DNA of 64,000 nucleotides from Chloroflexota bacterium (GCA_028874195.1 JAPPLM010000043.1:62001-126000); one strand, 5' to 3'. Positions 1-10,586 are shown, numbered from the stretch's first letter. Translations and numbers: made by a program. Notes: generated by a model not told the origin, from the sequence alone.

Positions 1-390
1 CCCAACATTGGGGAAAAGCACCTCGGCATCCACCCCATCCAAGGCCAGCTCCGCCGCCCGTTCATCTGGATTGCGCCCTGACTCGTGGCGTAGCCTTTCG
101 TGCCCTTCGAGCGGCTGCACCCAATTCAACTTGGCTGGGCGAAACCCCTCGGTCTTTTGATACTGCGTCTTCTTGTCCCGGCCAACGACGACCGTCGGCA
201 GGCGATCATGGAACGCCTCCGGCAGCCGTTCCTTGAAAATCTTCCTGGGTTCCTGAACATGCCCGTCCGCGGAAACCATGAAGTACTTGTTGGGCGCGTC
301 AGGGTGAGGCGACCGTGGCCAGTCTGCCGACCCTGGCGATTGAGTGCGCCAAGCATTGTGCTCATCGGGCGCTGGTATCGAAATGGTCAT
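1..390 (-). CDS. amidohydrolase family 2 protein, N-terminal part (cut by window edge)
   Basis: An open frame runs leftward from an ATG at 390 to the window edge, 130 codons without a stop. A GGGGAGAG ribosome site sits just upstream of the start. The readable part contains SADGHVQEP near residue 40, which matches the metal-binding start of amidohydrolase-2 proteins (compare DADSHVLEP in the gene at 8450), and later ALDGVDAEVLFPNVG, the usual next conserved block. Family members are metal-dependent hydrolases or decarboxylases acting on cyclic or aromatic acids. The C-terminal part with most metal ligands lies outside the window. Family assignment is fairly secure; the substrate is unknown. 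Confidence 0.75.
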   Translation of the reverse strand, partial: MTISIPAPDEHNAWRTQSPGSADWPRSPHPDAPNKYFMVSADGHVQEPRKIFKERLPEAFHDRLPTVVVGRDKKTQYQKTEGFRPAKLNWVQPLEGHERLRHESGRNPDERAAELALDGVDAEVLFPNVG

Positions 391-480
391 GACTCTCCCC
401 TTTTACTCAGGTGTGGTTAACGGTTGCTCCAGACTGACTATAGGTAGTCCGCGGGCGTCACGGGCGCGGCGCGTTTCTCA

Positions 481-1098
481 TCATGGGCCCAGATCGAGTG
501 TACGGTGCGCGGTCTGCCGTTCCGCAATACCCTTGTTGATGTGGTGTTCCAATAGACCTAGGCGCCTCTCGGCATCGTTGGCGTGCATGATGACGCGCAC
601 TTTTTCCGATATGTACGTCATGTCTATTGGGTTTGGTCCGTATCGAGCAAGGGACTGAATATCCACGAAGTCCTTGTCTCGCCCGAAAATGGACTTCATG
701 ACAATCAGATCATCGGGGCCAATCACATTGATTGTTTCCCCGTAAAGAGGCAGTGGCAGGGCTTTCTCAACGACCTCACGCAAGTAGTCAATGTTCGGAA
801 AGAACAGATCAACCTTGATCATGCCGCTGGCGCCTTGGATGAAGCCTGTTTCCTCGGATTTGGCAAGAAGTTGCTCTTGGGTTTCGCCAAAGGCAATCCC
901 ACATTTTTCTTGTAGATGACGTAGGACTTCGTCCGAAAAAAAGGTGGTTCCTTCCACACCTATGTTCATGTCAACGTCATAGGTGGCTCGCGGCACGCCG
1001 TGAGCCGCAAGAGCCAAAGCGCCGCCCACGGCGTAGGGTATGCCCAATTGATCCAGCAGCCTTGCGATTTGTACAACAAGGTCACCGGCGCCGTTCAT
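481..1098 (-). CDS. nucleotidyltransferase-fold protein (AbiEii/DUF6036-like)
   Basis: A 205-residue protein. Near residues 25-46 it shows GGALALAAHG followed by a T-x-D-V-D segment, the pattern of minimal nucleotidyltransferases (GG motif, helix, then D-x-D metal ligands). A later aspartate in KVDLFF could be the third acidic residue. Such proteins often serve as toxins, antitoxins or nucleotidyl-transferring partners in two-gene modules. It overlaps the upstream small gene by 17 bases on the same strand, so the two are probably translated together. The family is clear at fold level only; whether it belongs to a toxin-antitoxin pair is an inference from the gene arrangement. Confidence 0.65.
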   Translation of the reverse strand: MNGAGDLVVQIARLLDQLGIPYAVGGALALAAHGVPRATYDVDMNIGVEGTTFFSDEVLRHLQEKCGIAFGETQEQLLAKSEETGFIQGASGMIKVDLFFPNIDYLREVVEKALPLPLYGETINVIGPDDLIVMKSIFGRDKDFVDIQSLARYGPNPIDMTYISEKVRVIMHANDAERRLGLLEHHINKGIAERQTAHRTLDLGP

Positions 1099-1342
1099 AG
1101 GCGTACCTCAAACGCCCCGGGAATTGCGCCTTGGCTTCATCAGGTTCTCTCGCCCTTTCAGTGAGTCTCTTCCTGAGGTCTTCGTTGCCTTCAGCAATGC
1201 GCATCGAGTCTCTGTCGAGGGCCTCAACGGCTTTCCCGCGTTCCTGCAGTGATGCATGGCGCCAACGATCATGTTTGTCCGGACCACTTGTCATTCCCGG
1301 AAGCGGAGCCGAGCGGGTTGGTTGCCAGTTTTTCCGGGCCAT
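1082..1342 (-). CDS. small charged helical protein, partner of the nucleotidyltransferase
   Basis: An 86-residue, highly charged protein predicted to be largely helical (many Arg, Glu and Lys residues), with no domain I can name. Its 3' end overlaps the nucleotidyltransferase gene by 17 bases, the usual layout of a coupled two-gene unit. The start at 1342 is the first ATG of the frame; no strong ribosome site is visible. It may be the small partner of a toxin-antitoxin-like module, but this is inferred from position only. Coding status is moderately supported. Confidence 0.45.
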   Translation of the reverse strand: MARKNWQPTRSAPLPGMTSGPDKHDRWRHASLQERGKAVEALDRDSMRIAEGNEDLRKRLTERAREPDEAKAQFPGRLRYAYERRR

Positions 1343-1417
1343 TGGCTAAGTTCCATTTCAATTGCACATGCATTGTAGGGGATTCGGAGAGCATTCCAAC
1401 TATGGAGGAGAGACTCA

Positions 1418-1624
1418 ATGGTGGCTGCATCATCATTCGAGATTTCACACATCTCGCGCCGCCCCGCCTTTGCCAGCGGTCAGTTCCATGTTCCTGCACC
1501 CCTAGACCAGGTAGCCATCGCCAGATGCCCGAGCGGGCAGGTCGCCTCTATCCCTGAGCGGGGGAATCCGATATTTTTCGCATGCAGCGCAAGAACTGGA
1601 AACTGGCGGAAAAAGGGGTATTGA
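1418..1624 (+). CDS. short open frame with strong ribosome site, unknown
   Basis: A 68-codon frame whose ATG at 1418 is preceded at optimal distance by GGAGGAGAG. The protein is low in recognisable features and matches no family I know. It stops one base before the start of the flavoprotein gene at 1626, so it could be a leader or a decayed gene. The ribosome site is the only positive evidence; it may be chance. Confidence 0.25.
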   Translation: MVAASSFEISHISRRPAFASGQFHVPAPLDQVAIARCPSGQVASIPERGNPIFFACSARTGNWRKKGY

Positions 1625-1625
1625 T

Positions 1626-3032
1626 ATGGGAGGCAATCGGTCGAGACAGCACGCTAGAGACTATGACGTGATCGTGATCGGTTCCGGAGCGGCGGGTCTC
1701 TCGGCGGCTGTAGCCGCTGCGGATGCCGGGGCCAGTGTACTTGTCGTTGAGGCGGAAACCGTTGTTGGCGGTTCGTCCCGCCTGAGCGGGGGTCATTTCT
1801 ACGCAGCGGGAACGTCGGTACAGGCGGAAGCGGGGGTTATTGGCGACACCGCGGATGCCATGTTCGAACATTACATGACCCTGAACCAGTGGATGGTCGA
1901 CCCTGCAGTCGTTCGGAGGTACTGCGATCTTTCGGCGCCCACTTTCGAATGGCTCCGGGGGCTTGGCGTCACATTCCCCAAAGAGGGCGTCTACCCCTCC
2001 GGTGTCGGTTCGACACCTCGTGGGCATCAGCCGGATGGCGCTGGCCAAGAGGTCGTGAATGTGCTGGACGGCCATCGCAGCCACAAGGGTGCCGACATGG
2101 TTCTCGATTCCCGCGTCACCGGGCTGCTGACGGATGAAGACGGGCGCGTCAGGGGCATCCGTGTCGGCGACGACGAGGCGACTGCCGGCGCTGTCATCCT
2201 GGCGACCGGCGGCTTTGGCGCCAACCCGGAAATGATCGAGAAGTACTACCCTGAGGCAGCGGCCACCGGAGACTGGCGCTGGTACATCGGCGCGGACGGG
2301 GCCCGGGGCGATGGCATTACCCTTGGCGAGGCTGCCGGCGCCGCTGTGGACGGCTACGACAGGGGATTGCTGCTGGTGACGCCGGGTTTCAGCAGGGACC
2401 TCGAAGTCCTATTGCCGGGCTGGCTGATCCTGGTCAACAAGTCAGGGCGCCGGTTCGCCAACGAGTCCGCGCCCTATACGGTGCTTGGCGGGCTGATCGG
2501 GAAGGAAGGTGGCAACGCATGGGCCGTGTTCGATGAAGATGCCCGGCGCAATGCCAGCCCCACGCCCACCTCGCAGGCTTACTGGGTGAACGATGTGCTG
2601 GAGAAGAAAGCGGATGAAGGACGCATCAAGCGCGCGAGCACCTTGACCGGCCTGGCGGCGATGATGGAAGTCGATGCAACCGGTCTGGCGGGCACGGTGG
2701 AACGCTACAACGCTGACGTCCAGCAGGGCAGCGACACCGCGTTTTTCAAGCCGGGCGGCATGAGGCCCATCGAGAAACCGCCTTTCTACGGTGTCGAAGT
2801 GAGGCCAGCCATTCTCTGCTGGACGGGAACCGGGGTGCGCATCAATGCGGATACCTGCGTGATGGGCCGGAATGAAAGGCCGATTCCGGGTTTGTTTGCC
2901 GCTGGCGAAACCGTCGGAAATCTGCATGGCGATCGGTACATCGGCGGAGGCGGTTCGTATGGTCCCTGTATCGTGTTCGGCAAGCTGGCCGGGGAGAACG
3001 CGGCAAAGTATGCGAAGGCGTTGAACGAGTAG
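1626..3032 (+). CDS. FAD-dependent oxidoreductase, fumarate reductase / 3-ketosteroid dehydrogenase type
   Basis: A 468-residue flavoprotein. The dinucleotide-binding motif VIVIGSGAAG lies at residues 15-24, followed by the E...GG(S) segment that contacts FAD, and the C-terminal FAD block GLFAAGETVG leads into a glycine-rich GGGGSYGP stretch. This is the layout of the FAD_binding_2 family, which includes flavocytochrome fumarate reductases and 3-ketosteroid-delta1-dehydrogenases that introduce or reduce carbon-carbon double bonds. There is no signal peptide, so it is probably cytoplasmic. Length suits the family. An AAAGGGG ribosome site precedes the ATG. The CoA transferase and monooxygenase downstream suggest use in degradation of alicyclic or steroid-like compounds, which is inference. 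Confidence 0.85.
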   Translation: MGGNRSRQHARDYDVIVIGSGAAGLSAAVAAADAGASVLVVEAETVVGGSSRLSGGHFYAAGTSVQAEAGVIGDTADAMFEHYMTLNQWMVDPAVVRRYCDLSAPTFEWLRGLGVTFPKEGVYPSGVGSTPRGHQPDGAGQEVVNVLDGHRSHKGADMVLDSRVTGLLTDEDGRVRGIRVGDDEATAGAVILATGGFGANPEMIEKYYPEAAATGDWRWYIGADGARGDGITLGEAAGAAVDGYDRGLLLVTPGFSRDLEVLLPGWLILVNKSGRRFANESAPYTVLGGLIGKEGGNAWAVFDEDARRNASPTPTSQAYWVNDVLEKKADEGRIKRASTLTGLAAMMEVDATGLAGTVERYNADVQQGSDTAFFKPGGMRPIEKPPFYGVEVRPAILCWTGTGVRINADTCVMGRNERPIPGLFAAGETVGNLHGDRYIGGGGSYGPCIVFGKLAGENAAKYAKALNE

Positions 3033-3202
3033 CAAGATCCGCCATTTCACACCACTAGTGCCCCGGATCAGACAATCCGCCAAAGTGAGAACTGCTGCCC
3101 TAAAGGCTGAAACCGTGTTTGGGTTTCCGCTTCAAGTTATGGTTGTAGCTGAACCGTTACGAACCAGTACGAACCACTACGAATCACAGAGGCAGATGAG
3201 CG

Positions 3203-3442
3203 ATGGGCACCGAGGCATTTACAATCCGGTCGGACAGCAAGAAAGTGAAGCAGCTGGACATGCTGGCAAGCCAAGTGGACAGGTCGCGCAGTTACTTGGT
3301 CAATCAGGCAATCGATCAACTCTTGGAATTGCATAAGTGGCAGATCGGTCGCACGATGGAGGGTATTGAAGCGGCGGACAAAGGTCACTTTGCCAGTGAT
3401 GCCGAGATAGAGCGGATTTTGAACAAATATGCAGACAGCTAG
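3203..3442 (+). CDS. ribbon-helix-helix antitoxin-like protein (orphan)
   Basis: A 79-residue protein with an N-terminal beta strand (TEAFTIRSD) followed by two helices containing DRSRSYLVNQAID, the classical MetJ/Arc ribbon-helix-helix DNA-binding layout of CopG/ParD-like antitoxins. The charged C-terminal tail is the part that normally binds the toxin. A RelE/ParE-like start follows two bases after its stop, but that toxin frame is broken after about 17 codons. The antitoxin is therefore an orphan that may persist as a repressor or simply be decaying. Confidence 0.75.
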   Translation: MGTEAFTIRSDSKKVKQLDMLASQVDRSRSYLVNQAIDQLLELHKWQIGRTMEGIEAADKGHFASDAEIERILNKYADS

Positions 3443-3444
3443 TC

Positions 3445-3495
3445 GTGCGGGCAATATGGACTGAACCGGCGGCGCACGCGCTGGAGAGCATTCAA
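3445..3495 (+). pseudogene. RelE/ParE-type toxin, N-terminal remnant
   Basis: A GTG start two bases after the antitoxin stop opens with MRAIWTEPAAHALESIQ, which resembles the first strand and helix of RelE/ParE toxins. From about 3495 onward the frame no longer resembles a toxin: it runs antisense through a quinone reductase remnant. The toxin has therefore lost most of its length (families are usually 90-100 residues). The position directly after an antitoxin supports the call; the exact breakpoint is approximate. Confidence 0.55.
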
Positions 3496-3506
3496 AATAC
3501 GCAAAA

Positions 3507-3692
3507 TCAGCCTTCAGACACCACCACGATCGTCTTGCCCAACCCATCGCGCCCTGCGGCCAGCGCCACGGCGTCGCGGAATTTCTCGAAGGAAAACGTG
3601 GCGTCAATTGCCGGCACCAAGTCGCCTCGCGCCACGCCAACGACCTGAAGGCAGTCTCCAGAATCGACCCCGCCACCGGATCAAAAACTACG
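3507..3692 (-). pseudogene. quinone reductase / zinc-less alcohol dehydrogenase, internally deleted C-terminal remnant
   Basis: Reading leftward, one frame gives GHDVVFDPVAGSILETAF, the NAD(P)-domain block of medium-chain quinone reductases. A second frame then gives DCLQVVGVARGDLVPAID and continues through a normal C-terminus (AGRDGLGKTIVVVSEG) to a TGA at 3507. The roughly 75 residues that usually separate these blocks are missing and the frame shifts at the join, near 3655. No N-terminal half is present. It lies directly after the CaiB gene stop on the same strand. A complete relative of this family sits at 51199-52248. Confidence 0.65.
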
Positions 3693-4880
3693 TCATGGCC
3701 TCTTGATCCCAAACTCGGCCAGCACTTCATCAGTGTGCTCCCCATGGGTGGGCGGCCGCTGGTAGAGCCGCGTGGGCGCGTTCAGGAACTTGATCGGGCT
3801 CGCCGTGAAGGTGCCGCCGGGTTCCGATCCGGGATAGTCGTACCTCTCGATCATGCGCCGTGCTTCGACGTGCGGGTCAGCCAGAACCTCCGCCAAGGTG
3901 TTGGCGGGCCCCACGGGAACCTTGCCGCCAAGCAGGTCGACGATTTCCCGCTTGCTGAGGTTGGACGACCACGCGGCCACCTGCGCGTTGGTGAACTCCA
4001 CGTTTTGCACCCTTCGGCGATTGGTTCGGGTCCGGTCGTCGGTAGCCAGATCCATGCGGTCCATGGCCTCGCATAGATCGGCCCAGTGCCTTTCCACCGG
4101 CGCCGCGATGGCAATGCGGCCGTCTCTCGCCGGAAACAGGCCGAAGGGCACCATTGCGCGGCGGTCCGGCCTTGGCTCCATGCCCGTCAGGCTGTAGGCC
4201 GCAATGTTCGACTTCATCAGCGTCATGACGCTGTCGTACATGGCGACGTCCAGGAACTCGCCCTGCCCCATCCGCTTGGCGCGGTGCACCGCAGCGAGCA
4301 GGCCCAAGGCCATCAGGGTTCCCGGATAGATGTCGGCAATGGCGAACGGCACCAGGTCGCCGGTTGCCTCCACCAATCCGCCGGCGGCCTGCCCGGCAAC
4401 GTCTAGGCACGGCCATTCGCCGTACGGGCTGGCGCCGGTGCGCGCATCGCCGTAGCCGCGAACCGTGCCGTACACGATGCTCGGATTGCGCGCGGCAATG
4501 GCCTCGTAGCCTAGGCCCAGCCCGTCCATCACCCCGGCGCGCATGTTCTCCACGATGGCATCCGCCCTTTCGCACAGTTGCAGCAGCAGCTCCCTGTCCC
4601 CTGCTTGCTTGAGGTCAAGGCAGACGCTGCGCTTGTTGGCGTTCACGGACGCGAAGGCCGTTCCGTAGTCCGCACCCTCGGCGGACGAGTCACCGACCCT
4701 TCGATAGCCAGACGGATGCGGCGGCACCAACCGGAAGGCGTCCCCCGAAGGGGGCTCCACCTTGATGACGTTAGCGCCCAAGTCGGCCAGCAAGGAGGTT
4801 CCGAACGGACCGGCGTACGCCATGGTGCAGTCCACTACCGTCAAGTCCTCAAGCGGACCGGTTCTTCCGTTGTCGCCCAT
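3693..4880 (-). CDS. CaiB/BaiF family CoA transferase
   Basis: A 395-residue class III CoA transferase, close to the usual 380-410. It opens with LEDLTVVDCTMAYAGPFG and contains ADLGANVIKVEPPSGD, both standard for the family, and the block AIADIYPGTLMAL carries the expected catalytic aspartate at about residue 183. Such enzymes move CoA between carboxylic acids through a covalent aspartyl-CoA intermediate. The protein is cytoplasmic. It is divergent from the monooxygenase gene at 5138, with 257 bases between them, and may activate acids generated by neighbouring oxidations. The substrate pair cannot be deduced from the sequence. Confidence 0.9.
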   Translation of the reverse strand: MGDNGRTGPLEDLTVVDCTMAYAGPFGTSLLADLGANVIKVEPPSGDAFRLVPPHPSGYRRVGDSSAEGADYGTAFASVNANKRSVCLDLKQAGDRELLLQLCERADAIVENMRAGVMDGLGLGYEAIAARNPSIVYGTVRGYGDARTGASPYGEWPCLDVAGQAAGGLVEATGDLVPFAIADIYPGTLMALGLLAAVHRAKRMGQGEFLDVAMYDSVMTLMKSNIAAYSLTGMEPRPDRRAMVPFGLFPARDGRIAIAAPVERHWADLCEAMDRMDLATDDRTRTNRRRVQNVEFTNAQVAAWSSNLSKREIVDLLGGKVPVGPANTLAEVLADPHVEARRMIERYDYPGSEPGGTFTASPIKFLNAPTRLYQRPPTHGEHTDEVLAEFGIKRP

Positions 4881-5074
4881 GATGCGCCTCTCTAGTTGGC
4901 TGAGGGGCCGATTGTAAGGTTCCGCGAATCTCCATGGTGTGTTGATGTGCGAAGCTTTTCCCGCAATGTCTGACCCGACGTCAACCAGTCATGCATAGCG
5001 CTTCCCTCCCTAACCAACGACAACGCACTACTACAACTAAATCACCCATGTCGAAATATCCCATATATTCGGCT

Positions 5075-5103
5075 TTGATTACTTACGCATAATCGAGTAC
5101 ATT
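5075..5103 (+). promoter_or_regulatory. candidate sigma-70 promoter for the monooxygenase gene
   Basis: TTGATT (5075-5080) and TACATT (5098-5103) are separated by 17 bases, a good fit to a housekeeping promoter. Transcription would begin near 5110, about 28 bases before the ATG at 5138. The surrounding 257-base divergent intergenic region is AT-richer than the genes. Nothing else recognisable was seen in it. Confidence 0.45.
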
Positions 5104-5137
5104 TCAGGAACGACATCATCCAAACGAGAAATGGGCC

Positions 5138-6958
<1,821 letters not shown>

Positions 6959-6987
6959 CTCCACCCAGCCCTGAGTGACCGACGCAT

Positions 6988-8160
6988 ATGGACAGACACC
7001 AAGGAATCTCCGACGAATCTCTCAGAAGCCGCAGCAGGATCGCCGCTCATGCGTTGTGGGATGCGATGGTGCGTCCCACCGTCGAACACCCGGAACAGAT
7101 TCCGTGGCATGCCGACGCCATCTCGTGCGAATGGCTAACGCTTCATTTGGCGTCCGGCATCGAGGGCGCCGCCGTGGAGCGCATGGTGGTGGGGGATGGT
7201 GACAACGGGTCTAGCGTAAGGCGCAGGCTCGACCTCACCTGGAACGCCGAAGGCGCGGCGGCCGCTTTGCCAATGCGCTTGTTCGCCAAAGTGACCCCAT
7301 CCTACCTCACCCGCATTTCCTCCGGTGTCGCCGCCCGGGCGGAAGGCAGGGTGCTGCGCAAGATCACACCGCAGCTCGGCGTGGAAGCGCCCAAGTGCCT
7401 GTGTTCCGGGTACGATCGCAAGTCAGGTCGCACGGTGCATCTGTTCGAAGACCTGACGGAAACCTCTGGGGCGACGTTCTGCGATTTCGAGACTAGCATC
7501 AATCGGGACCAGGCGAACGAGATCGTCGATACGCTCGCCACCCTGCACGGCTCCTTCATGCAGCAAGACGAGGTGCTCGGTGGCTTCCCGGTGTACGAAC
7601 GGTTCTTCGATGCTGGGGCTCGCAACGGCATTCACGAGGCCCACGAAACGGCGATGACCCAGGCGCAAAGCGTGATACCGGCTGCGCTGCAATCCCGGCG
7701 GGAGGAGTTCTGGCCGGCCATGGTCGCCGCAAGAAACGACCATGCCAACAGGCCACGCACGCTCATCCACTCCGACGTACACCTCGGCAACTGGTACATC
7801 ACGCGGGACGGACACATGGGCCTGGCCGATTGGGCATGCGTCTGCACCGGCACCTGGGCGCGCGACTTTGCCTATGCCCTCGCCACGACCCTTCACATCG
7901 ACGATCGCAGAAACTGGGAAACGGATCTGATCGAGCGCTATCTTCGTCGGCTTGCCGCCGACCACGGCATCACTGTCGGCTTCGACGACGCCCTGCGCCA
8001 AGTACGCCGCCAGTTGATGACGGCGCTGCTGATGTGGACCCCCACGCTGTGCCCGGCGCCGGGTTTCCCGGACATGCAGCCTGAAGCGATGTCCATGGAA
8101 ATGATCGCCCGCATTGCCACAGCCATAGATGATCACGCAGCGCTTGATGCGTTCAAATGA
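6988..8160 (+). CDS. phosphotransferase of the APH / choline-kinase-like family
   Basis: A 390-residue protein with the kinase catalytic block LIHSDVHLGNWYI (about residues 259-271; compare HGD-x-x-x-x-N) followed by GLADWACVCTGTWARDFAY, which supplies the metal-binding aspartate. This is the aminoglycoside-phosphotransferase fold, here of the large group found next to lipid, steroid and acyl-CoA genes rather than a resistance enzyme. It begins 29 bases after the monooxygenase and overlaps the next gene by four bases (ATGA), so the three are probably cotranscribed. The acceptor molecule is unknown. Confidence 0.8.
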   Translation: MDRHQGISDESLRSRSRIAAHALWDAMVRPTVEHPEQIPWHADAISCEWLTLHLASGIEGAAVERMVVGDGDNGSSVRRRLDLTWNAEGAAAALPMRLFAKVTPSYLTRISSGVAARAEGRVLRKITPQLGVEAPKCLCSGYDRKSGRTVHLFEDLTETSGATFCDFETSINRDQANEIVDTLATLHGSFMQQDEVLGGFPVYERFFDAGARNGIHEAHETAMTQAQSVIPAALQSRREEFWPAMVAARNDHANRPRTLIHSDVHLGNWYITRDGHMGLADWACVCTGTWARDFAYALATTLHIDDRRNWETDLIERYLRRLAADHGITVGFDDALRQVRRQLMTALLMWTPTLCPAPGFPDMQPEAMSMEMIARIATAIDDHAALDAFK

Positions 8161-8408
8161 AAGGCAGCTCGATGAACGAAAACGATATGCTCACTTGGGG
8201 AAAACAGTTGCTGGACGAATTGCTGTTTCGCGCCGGGCGATCGGTGACCGACCCTGACCAGCCCGTCCGCGAAGTGAGCACAACCCTCGCCTTCGACATC
8301 ACCGCAGATGAACAGGACCGAACTATCTCAATCAGTCTGCCCGCGGTGGATGGCAACGAGATCTGTTTGACTATTCAACTATCCGCCGATCAGGCGATCA
8401 TTCAGTAA
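8157..8408 (+). CDS. hypothetical 83-residue protein
   Basis: A small acidic protein with no family I recognise and no signal peptide or membrane segment. The ATG at 8157 overlaps the stop of the kinase gene as ATGA, and an in-frame ATG at 8172 (MNENDML) is an alternative start. The second half (RTISISLPAVDGNEICLTIQ) alternates hydrophobic and polar residues, suggesting beta strands. Translational coupling and normal base composition support it as real. Confidence 0.55.
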   Translation: MKGSSMNENDMLTWGKQLLDELLFRAGRSVTDPDQPVREVSTTLAFDITADEQDRTISISLPAVDGNEICLTIQLSADQAIIQ

Positions 8409-8449
8409 ATCTAGCTTGTTCGGTTTAGTCACTAATTTGGAGCATTTCG

Positions 8450-9595
8450 ATGACCGAAGTTCATCCGCAGCAATTTGTCGTTGATGCAGACTCTCACGTG
8501 CTGGAGCCGCCTGATCTGTGGAACAGCTACCTAGAACCGCAGTATCGGGATCGTGGAATCTACTTTCGAAAAAACTCGAACAACCTCGAAGAACTGATTG
8601 TCGATCAGGAAGTGCTCATGGCTGGTGGGCTAGCGGGGCTCGGCGGCGCTGAACATGCGGCTGATGAACTGTTTCTCGACCCCCATACGCCCTATGTTGA
8701 AGGCTGTCCGAAGGCCAGTTTTGATACGCATGCGCGCCTGGAATTGATGGACGAGCAGGGCGTCAACGCGGGCGTCCTCTTTCCAACGGTGGGCATCCTG
8801 TGGGATAAGCCGGAAGACCCGGAGCTGGCGATTGCCTACGCCCGGGCCTACAACAATTGGCTATGGGATTTCTCGTCGCCGGCGCTGGATCGCTTGGTGC
8901 CGATCGCACACATACCGCTCTATGACGTTGATCTCGCGGTGACGGAGCTTCGCCGCTGCCTGGCGCTGGGTTTTAAGGGCATGTTTCTGGCGCCGGAACC
9001 GGTCTTGGGAAAGCGGCCTTCCCATCCGGTTTTCGATCCAATTTGGCGGGAATTGGTGGACGCGGATCTTCCCGTCTGCATGCATCTGATCGTGCGGTTC
9101 AATCGAGCGGTCAACCAGGCCACTCATGGATGGTGGGACTCTGAGAACGAACCGACCAACCCTGTGTTTACCTTCGGCCTAGGGGGCACCATGCAGCTCA
9201 TTCCTGCCGTGTCGGCGTTGGTCTGCGATGGTTTCTTTGATCGGTTCCCGCAGCTCAAGGTCCTAGTTGTTGAATCGGGCGCCGGGTATGCCGGTTATCT
9301 CATGGATCGTTTGGATGAAAAGTATGATCGCTTCAAGGCCATGGTGCCCACGGCGCGTCGGCCTAGCGAATATCTGCGCGAGAACTTTTGGTTCGTCATG
9401 GATCCGAGTGAACGCTCGATTTCCGCTCAATGCGACTTGCTCGGTGAGGAGCACTTTCTATGGGGGTCGGATTACCCCCACATCGATTCACATGTGACGG
9501 CAGCCGATGAAGTAAGGGCAGTCCTCGAATCGGTTGAACCCAATCGAAGAGACAAAATCCTAGGCGGGAACGCCAAGTCGCTCTTCCAGCTTTGA
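8450..9595 (+). CDS. amidohydrolase family 2 (metal-dependent hydrolase/decarboxylase)
   Basis: A 381-residue protein. It opens with VDADSHVLEPPDLW, the family's D-x-H metal site, carries a histidine in VCMHLIV near residue 210, and ends with LWGSDYPHIDSH, the block that supplies the last active-site aspartate. It is an Amidohydro_2 / ACMSD-type TIM barrel; relatives hydrolyse lactones or decarboxylate aromatic acids with zinc or manganese. Length is typical. The start is preceded by GGAG. It could hydrolyse a lactone product of the upstream Baeyer-Villiger enzyme, an inference from gene order only. A relative lies truncated at the left window edge. Confidence 0.88.
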   Translation: MTEVHPQQFVVDADSHVLEPPDLWNSYLEPQYRDRGIYFRKNSNNLEELIVDQEVLMAGGLAGLGGAEHAADELFLDPHTPYVEGCPKASFDTHARLELMDEQGVNAGVLFPTVGILWDKPEDPELAIAYARAYNNWLWDFSSPALDRLVPIAHIPLYDVDLAVTELRRCLALGFKGMFLAPEPVLGKRPSHPVFDPIWRELVDADLPVCMHLIVRFNRAVNQATHGWWDSENEPTNPVFTFGLGGTMQLIPAVSALVCDGFFDRFPQLKVLVVESGAGYAGYLMDRLDEKYDRFKAMVPTARRPSEYLRENFWFVMDPSERSISAQCDLLGEEHFLWGSDYPHIDSHVTAADEVRAVLESVEPNRRDKILGGNAKSLFQL

Positions 9596-9614
9596 TCAAT
9601 CCTTAACTGCTCTG

Positions 9615-10586
9615 TCAGCTCAGCCGCGGACACTCCGGCATCAAATCATCAACGACACGGTCCATGGACTCCTTCCAATCCAGCTTGCAAGGGCCCACCC
9701 GCTCAAGGAGCTTGGAGGTATCGGAAATGGTGCACATCAACCCCCAGGGATCCTCGACGAATTCAATGTTCTCCTGACCGATCCGTTTGCCGATGTAGGT
9801 TGCCACATCCCGGATATCGACCACCTCCGCACCCGTCCAATTCAGGGTGTCCGGCTTGGTGGAAGCGATGGAGAGGAGGCCGGGAACATGATCGTAGATG
9901 TCGTCGTCATGAATGTACTGGTACACGCACGGACGGTCCGCATGAAAGCCCGGGAAGGGCATGCCGGCCGCGATGGCACCGACGTAACCGGCGACAAGCC
10001 CATCCTCAATGGTGCTGACCTGGCAGCCAAGGCGGGCGATGGTCGTCGGCAGGCCGAATTCCTCGGCGCTGAACCGAGCCACCACTTCCTGCGCGTTTTT
10101 CGAAGCGCTGTATTGAGGGGCATCGTCATGAAATGCGCCTAGGAGGCCATCCTCCACTTCGGCTACGTCGTATTGGTCCGGGTCCCGCTTCTTGAAAACT
10201 CCGGTGGTGCTGACAACCAAGCAGGATTCGGCATTGCGGAATCGGGACATCAGCTTGCCTGTGCCGATGCCATTGACCTGGTTGGCCAGCAGGAAGCTGG
10301 CGCCGTTGGGCATGAAGATGCCTGTTTCATCCCCTTGGCAGACGTCCCCTCCCAAGTGGATCACGTGATCGAAATCTTCGGGCAATTCCGAGAAATCGGG
10401 ATCCAGCAGGTCCACCACTCGAGTGTGAACGCCCATGTCATCCAGGCGTTTTTTCCTTTCGGGCTTCGTGAAGCGGGCAATGCCCCAAACTTCATTGTCA
10501 TCCCGCAAAAGGCGTTCGCTCATGGGGATGCCCACTTTCCCGGAGGCTCCTGTGACCAAAACGCGCTTACCTTGCAACTTGTCCAT
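9615..10586 (-). CDS. NAD-dependent epimerase/dehydratase (extended SDR)
   Basis: A 323-residue extended short-chain dehydrogenase. It has the nucleotide motif VTGASGKVG near residues 11-19 and the catalytic tyrosine-lysine pair in QYSASKNAQEVV. Extended SDRs of this kind act on sugar nucleotides, flavonoids or hydroxysteroids. There is no signal peptide. It converges on the amidohydrolase with 19 bases between stops and is followed upstream on the same strand by a classical SDR gene after 135 bases. The substrate is not evident. Confidence 0.85.
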   Translation of the reverse strand: MDKLQGKRVLVTGASGKVGIPMSERLLRDDNEVWGIARFTKPERKKRLDDMGVHTRVVDLLDPDFSELPEDFDHVIHLGGDVCQGDETGIFMPNGASFLLANQVNGIGTGKLMSRFRNAESCLVVSTTGVFKKRDPDQYDVAEVEDGLLGAFHDDAPQYSASKNAQEVVARFSAEEFGLPTTIARLGCQVSTIEDGLVAGYVGAIAAGMPFPGFHADRPCVYQYIHDDDIYDHVPGLLSIASTKPDTLNWTGAEVVDIRDVATYIGKRIGQENIEFVEDPWGLMCTISDTSKLLERVGPCKLDWKESMDRVVDDLMPECPRLS

